From: an uncultured Eubacteriales bacterium
GTDB lineage: Bacteria; Bacillota; Clostridia; Oscillospirales; Acutalibacteraceae
Assembly: GCA_934702115.1 (NCBI GenBank)
Contig: CAKUYF010000034.1
Coordinates: 1 to 8,307 of the forward strand
DNA: 8,307 bases
Direction of reading: 5' to 3'
Shown here: piece by piece, positions 4,805-8,307 of the stretch
Layout of the letters: every line of letters begins with the position of its first letter
Numbering within the stretch: the first letter of the stretch is position 1
Notes under the pieces: model-generated
What the model was told of the DNA's origin: nothing
Database searches by the model: none
What the model saw: the letters and a program-made list of their open reading frames with translations, nothing else
Made by a program: the position numbers and the translations under genes

Positions 4805-7583
4805 TAGACCTGCTCTGGGTACTTTTTTAAGTTCTGATATGGATCTATCTAATAATGTGTATATCCTGGGAGTAGACGAAGAAAAAGACGCTTATAAAAT
4901 TACTAAAGTGCTTCCAAATGGGGCTACAAAATTTCAAATAGATCTTGAAAAATCCAGTAAAGATAGTAGCTATATATATAGGAACTTGGAAGTTGATTCA
5001 AAGGGCAACTTTTATTTCGTAAAGCAGCAAAAAGATTTAAAAGCTGTAGTCTCGGATAAGTCTATGTATCCAACATTGAGTGAGACGGTACTGATGTATG
5101 ACAGTAACGGAAATTATATAAAGCAGCTTGCTTCCATAGATTTTTCCAAAGATGCAAATCCTCCTACTGATCCTTACATTAAAAAAATTCAAATTGTAGA
5201 TCAGAATATAACTCTTATTGCGTGTGAGGACAATCGTTATGACATCATTACTGCTAATCCGCTTGTAGATGAAAGTCCGAAAAAGATAAAGTCTTTTGAG
5301 ATTTCGCCTAATGTAGCCGTAACGAGTCAAAAATACCAGTGGATAAGTGATGTAAGCGTTTTATCTACAGGAAGAATTTTCTACTCTACATTAAACGGAG
5401 AATTATATGCAACCAACAATCAAGGAGAGTTTGAAAATTATTCAAGTGTAATTCCAAGTTCTCCTTTTATGGTAACCGGTATGAGTGTTGACTCATCAGA
5501 TGATCTTTATTTTACTGATTCAGTAAACGGTAAATTTTATAAATTTAATACTAAGAGTAGTGCCTTACAAAATCTTTATAGTTTAGACAGTTCTTTAGGA
5601 AACAATCTTTCTGCTAAGATGAAAGATGTTAGAAGCATTAAATCATTAGGAGTAGGAGATTTTTACGCTGCCTCAAAAGCATTTGATAAACCTTTTCACG
5701 TACGGTTTGGCTCTCAAAATCATTTAGTAGGGGATCTAAGAGGTTCATTATTTCCGTGGGGATATGTTATTATGCTAAGCGTAATTCTGGTTGCGATAGG
5801 TTTATTTTACGCAATCAAATACCTGGCTCAAGTAGACGTAAAGCGAATTCCTCTTGCGTTAAAGATTCTTGGTATCTTTCTTCCTGTGTTTGTAGTAGCT
5901 ATGGGGGTATTAGCATGGGTAAATACCTCTGACGGAGTAAATGAATATATGAGTGTACTTCGCAGCGAACAAGAGAGAAGTGCAAAGACTGCGGCTGAAG
6001 CAATTAGCGGTAGTGATTTTGCGAAGTTAAACCATGTAAGCGGGTATATGAGTGCCGATTATGTAAAACTTAAGAATGCTCTTCAAAAGGGTTATAGTGA
6101 TGTTTCTTTGAAAGTAGGAGACAGAAGTGATTATATAGTGACTTACGTAGAAAGTGCGGGTAAGCTTTATAATACGCTGAGTACTCGTTATGATGTGAAT
6201 TCAGCCTCTTATGACACTTTAAAGTATACTGATCCTGATATGGTTGCTACAGGGTATACCCTTGTTGATTGCGTATTGGAACAAGATGAGGTAAAAAAGA
6301 TTTATGATGCTTGGAATCAACTTTCAAGTAAAACAAATTCTAAAGATGTTGTAAATGCAACATTTAGAGATGTATATGGAGATTTATCAGCGTCATTTGT
6401 AGCGGTTAAAGACACAAATGGAAGAGTAGTAGGACTAGTGGGAAATTTCTTAGATGAGGGAATACACACTCAACGTGAATTTTGGGAGATTTTAAAGCAT
6501 ACTTCAGCTTTAATACTTGTTATAACCGTATTAGTGGGAATGTTTATAATTTTTATAATAAAGTGGGCATTAAGACCTTTAGAAAAAATTGAAAATGCTA
6601 TAGATACGATGAGTAAAGGAGAATGGCATACACGTGTTCGTATAGGCTCAAAAGACGAATTTGCGGATATAGCACAAGCATTTAATTTGATGTCTGAAAA
6701 AATCGGGAGATATACGGAAAATCTTATAAAGCTTAATGAAGAATATATAAGGTACGTACCGAAGGAAATATTTAAACTTATAGGAAAAGAAAAGATTACG
6801 CAAGTCGAGCTTTATGATCATAGAATTTTAAATCTAAATGCAATTTACGTAAGCTTTAATATTTCATGTAAAGATTGCTTTGATTTCAAAGATGAAAATG
6901 AAGTATTTGAAGCCGTTAATGTAAGCTACGAAAAACTTTTCAGCATTGTTAAAGACAATAACGGTATAGTGCAGTCATTTGACGGTTTAAGAGCTCTAAT
7001 TCTTTTCCCGGAGAGTGCACAGGATGCCTTTAATGCTTCATTACAGTTTAAAGAAGTAGAAATGGACGAGAACATAAGAAACAGGATGAATATAACTTTA
7101 AGTTCTGGAGATGTACTTGTAGGAGTTTCTGGAGATGAGAGCCGTCGAGGTGTAATTGTTGTTTCAGACGAAATCATGCAGATGTTTAATATAGATTCTC
7201 GTTTAAGCTTACTTGGTATTAATCACGTTGCTACAAGAAGCATTATTGAAAATATTGAAGAAAGTAATATTCTTTTATATCGTTACATTGGTAAAGCCGG
7301 AAAAGCCACAGATGATGATTTTACTGATATATATCAAATAATAGAGGAAGGAAATCAGTACAAGAAAAACTTATATATTTCTACAAAAGATAATTTTGAC
7401 AAAGCTGTAAATTTATATTTAGAAGGAAAGTTTGTAGAATCACGTAAATTATTTGCGGATGTTTTAAGAGTAAATGAAAATGATAATGTAAGTATCAAGT
7501 ATTTGATGCTATGTGAAAAAGAGATAGCTAAGCTTAAGCAGATTCCGGAATCTAAAGAAGAGTTCACAGGATATCTTATTTAA
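4656..7583 (+). CDS. multidomain membrane sensor: propeller-like ectodomain, HAMP, degenerate class III cyclase domain, TPR-like tail
   Basis: This is a 975-residue protein starting at ATG 4656, five bases after GAGGGG (4645-4650). Order: basic cytoplasmic start; TM1 31-49; exported region 50-368 with beta-propeller-like repeats (LEVDSKGNFYFV at 111-122, MSVDSSDDLYFTDSVNGKFYKF at 276-297); TM2 about 369-388; TM3 about 401-421; second exported region 422-615, compatible with a Cache/PAS-like sensor; TM4 616-637; HAMP about 637-690 (PLEKIENAID, DEFADIAQAFNLMS); class III nucleotidyl-cyclase-like domain about 698-880; helical TPR-like tail 911-960 (AVNLYLEGKFVESRKLFADVL). In the cyclase region D776 remains (SFDGLRALILF), but the first metal Asp is replaced around FNIS (734-737), and the VNLAAR motif with its catalytic Asn is replaced by EIMQMFNIDSR (839-849). 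It probably signals by binding rather than making cAMP. A MORN gene follows 73 bases on. Architecture is confident, activity is not. Confidence 0.85.
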   Translation: MKKDSKKDLKMKKKEKFAKFTSIIFSPRVMYTLGAISIIVLAFIVQYFVNRPALGTFLSSDMDLSNNVYILGVDEEKDAYKITKVLPNGATKFQIDLEKSSKDSSYIYRNLEVDSKGNFYFVKQQKDLKAVVSDKSMYPTLSETVLMYDSNGNYIKQLASIDFSKDANPPTDPYIKKIQIVDQNITLIACEDNRYDIITANPLVDESPKKIKSFEISPNVAVTSQKYQWISDVSVLSTGRIFYSTLNGELYATNNQGEFENYSSVIPSSPFMVTGMSVDSSDDLYFTDSVNGKFYKFNTKSSALQNLYSLDSSLGNNLSAKMKDVRSIKSLGVGDFYAASKAFDKPFHVRFGSQNHLVGDLRGSLFPWGYVIMLSVILVAIGLFYAIKYLAQVDVKRIPLALKILGIFLPVFVVAMGVLAWVNTSDGVNEYMSVLRSEQERSAKTAAEAISGSDFAKLNHVSGYMSADYVKLKNALQKGYSDVSLKVGDRSDYIVTYVESAGKLYNTLSTRYDVNSASYDTLKYTDPDMVATGYTLVDCVLEQDEVKKIYDAWNQLSSKTNSKDVVNATFRDVYGDLSASFVAVKDTNGRVVGLVGNFLDEGIHTQREFWEILKHTSALILVITVLVGMFIIFIIKWALRPLEKIENAIDTMSKGEWHTRVRIGSKDEFADIAQAFNLMSEKIGRYTENLIKLNEEYIRYVPKEIFKLIGKEKITQVELYDHRILNLNAIYVSFNISCKDCFDFKDENEVFEAVNVSYEKLFSIVKDNNGIVQSFDGLRALILFPESAQDAFNASLQFKEVEMDENIRNRMNITLSSGDVLVGVSGDESRRGVIVVSDEIMQMFNIDSRLSLLGINHVATRSIIENIEESNILLYRYIGKAGKATDDDFTDIYQIIEEGNQYKKNLYISTKDNFDKAVNLYLEGKFVESRKLFADVLRVNENDNVSIKYLMLCEKEIAKLKQIPESKEEFTGYLI

Positions 7584-7656
7584 GAATTTTTTATAAATTC
7601 AGGCTTTATTATTCAAGTCAAATATTTAATAAATAAAGATAGGACGGAGAACATTT

Positions 7657-8307
7657 ATGTCATTATTTACAGACATACTTTCAAGAATTACAACTACACT
7701 CCAATCTCAGGTAACTTCTTTAACTTCATTTTTAATTCAAATTCAGAATATGGGCACAAGGATAGCACAGTTTGCTCAACAAAAAGTTCAAAGATTTTTT
7801 AATACGCTGCTCAAAGAACCTACAAGTAAAAAGGATTATTGGAAAATTTTTGGAATATATCTTTCAAAACGATTTGTAAGTATATCGCTTGTAGTTTTTG
7901 GGGTTGTGGGATATGTTTTTGTATTTTATGCAATTCCGTGGGCAGAGGGTAAAGTATGGACTGCTGATCTGAATTTAGACACTTCTAAATATACGAAATT
8001 TAGTGGCAAAGCAAGAGTTTATGACCAAGCGGGGATTTTAGTATTTGAAGGTAATCTTGATAATGGGTCTCCGGATGGGGAAGGGGTACAGTATGATTCA
8101 AAAGGAAAGCTGGTTTATAAAGGTAGTTTTAAAGGAGGAAAATACAGTGGAGAAGGAGAACTTTATAACGATGAAGGAATTGTGATATACAGTGGAACTT
8201 TTGAAAACAATTTATATCAGGGAGAAGGAAAGTTATTTAATGATATTGGCAAAATAATATACGTAGGAAGCTTTAGTATTGGTCAGCGTTCAGGCAAAGG
8301 GGTAGAG
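7657..8307 (+). CDS. membrane-anchored MORN-repeat protein (3' end outside window)
   Basis: The start is ATG 7657, with GGAG (7646-7649) seven bases upstream; the frame stays open for 217 codons to the right edge. Residues 1-55 look like a long amphipathic helix rich in Gln, Thr and Ser (LQSQVTSLTSFLIQIQ). Basic residues (K58, K59, K63, K71, R72) precede a single membrane segment at about 73-93, so the N-terminus should be inside and the rest outside. From residue 117 there are four full 24-residue MORN-type units starting G-[KE], with the pattern GEG.LYNDEG...Y.G.F.NG..., and the start of a fifth. MORN repeats form an elongated beta-hairpin sheet that binds lipids or proteins. The gene lies 73 bases after the sensor with no strong terminator or promoter between, so they are probably one operon. 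Its partner and total length are unknown. Confidence 0.85.
   Translation, partial: MSLFTDILSRITTTLQSQVTSLTSFLIQIQNMGTRIAQFAQQKVQRFFNTLLKEPTSKKDYWKIFGIYLSKRFVSISLVVFGVVGYVFVFYAIPWAEGKVWTADLNLDTSKYTKFSGKARVYDQAGILVFEGNLDNGSPDGEGVQYDSKGKLVYKGSFKGGKYSGEGELYNDEGIVIYSGTFENNLYQGEGKLFNDIGKIIYVGSFSIGQRSGKGVE
8005..8307 (+). repeat. 72-base coding repeats encoding MORN units
   Basis: Four consecutive 72-base units (8005-8076, 8077-8148, 8149-8220, 8221-8292) and a partial fifth encode 24-residue MORN repeats. The conserved anchors are G-[KE] at position 1-2, a Y/F near position 6, G near 10, Y/F-x-G near 14-16 and a following F. The DNA is diverged between units, so this is an old protein repeat, not a recent tandem duplication. 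Confidence 0.75.

Noticed and set aside
7584..7600. GAATTT / AAATTC hairpin between the sensor and MORN genes
   Set aside because: A weak six-pair stem with a single G-C pair and no T-run after it, so it does not argue against one operon.
3285..8307. Type VII secretion locus, suggested by an EssB-like pseudokinase-TM layout
   Set aside because: No WXG100 protein, FtsK/SpoIIIE-type ATPase (EssC) or other Ess gene is present in the window, and EssB has no LysM domain.

Overview
The window is AT-rich, with dense genes, strong Shine-Dalgarno sites, TTGACA/TATAAT-type promoters and short intrinsic terminators. Its gene content is typical of a low-GC Gram-positive Clostridia-type bacterium: a LytR-CpsA-Psr (LCP) cell-wall ligase, a secreted BspA-type leucine-rich-repeat protein and a LysM membrane protein. 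I cannot name the genus from the sequence. A glutaminyl-tRNA synthetase gene is present at the left edge, which is found in only part of the Firmicutes.

Layout, left to right. Positions 2-298 hold the last 98 codons of glnS. Positions 384-1403 hold a secreted LRR protein with its own promoter and a terminator at 1441-1480. Positions 1576-1887 hold an orphan 103-residue protein, again with its own promoter and a terminator at 1907-1949. Next come two genes on the minus strand: an LCP ligase (3098-2013) and, upstream of it, a membrane protein (4436-3285) whose cytoplasmic part resembles a catalytically dead Ser/Thr kinase and whose exported tail is a LysM domain. A compact bidirectional promoter (4491-4535) separates these from two plus-strand genes: a 975-residue sensor (4656-7583) and a membrane-anchored MORN-repeat protein (7657 to beyond the right edge). 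The sensor has a propeller-like ectodomain, a second extracytoplasmic domain, HAMP, a degenerate class III cyclase domain and a TPR-like tail.

The right half (about 3285-8307) is the part most likely to be an undescribed system. Three membrane proteins combine exported ligand- or wall-binding parts (LysM, propeller-like domain, MORN repeats). Two of them carry cytoplasmic signalling domains that seem to have lost catalytic residues (pseudokinase, pseudocyclase). The pseudokinase-LysM gene and the sensor gene fire from opposite strands of the same 45 bp. My inference is an envelope-sensing or envelope-assembly module that works by protein-protein or ligand binding, possibly linked to wall-polymer attachment by the adjacent LCP ligase. 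The domain reading was done by eye and the function is unproven.

There is no gene-free stretch longer than about 220 bases. I saw no tRNA, rRNA, CRISPR array, insertion sequence or prophage signature.
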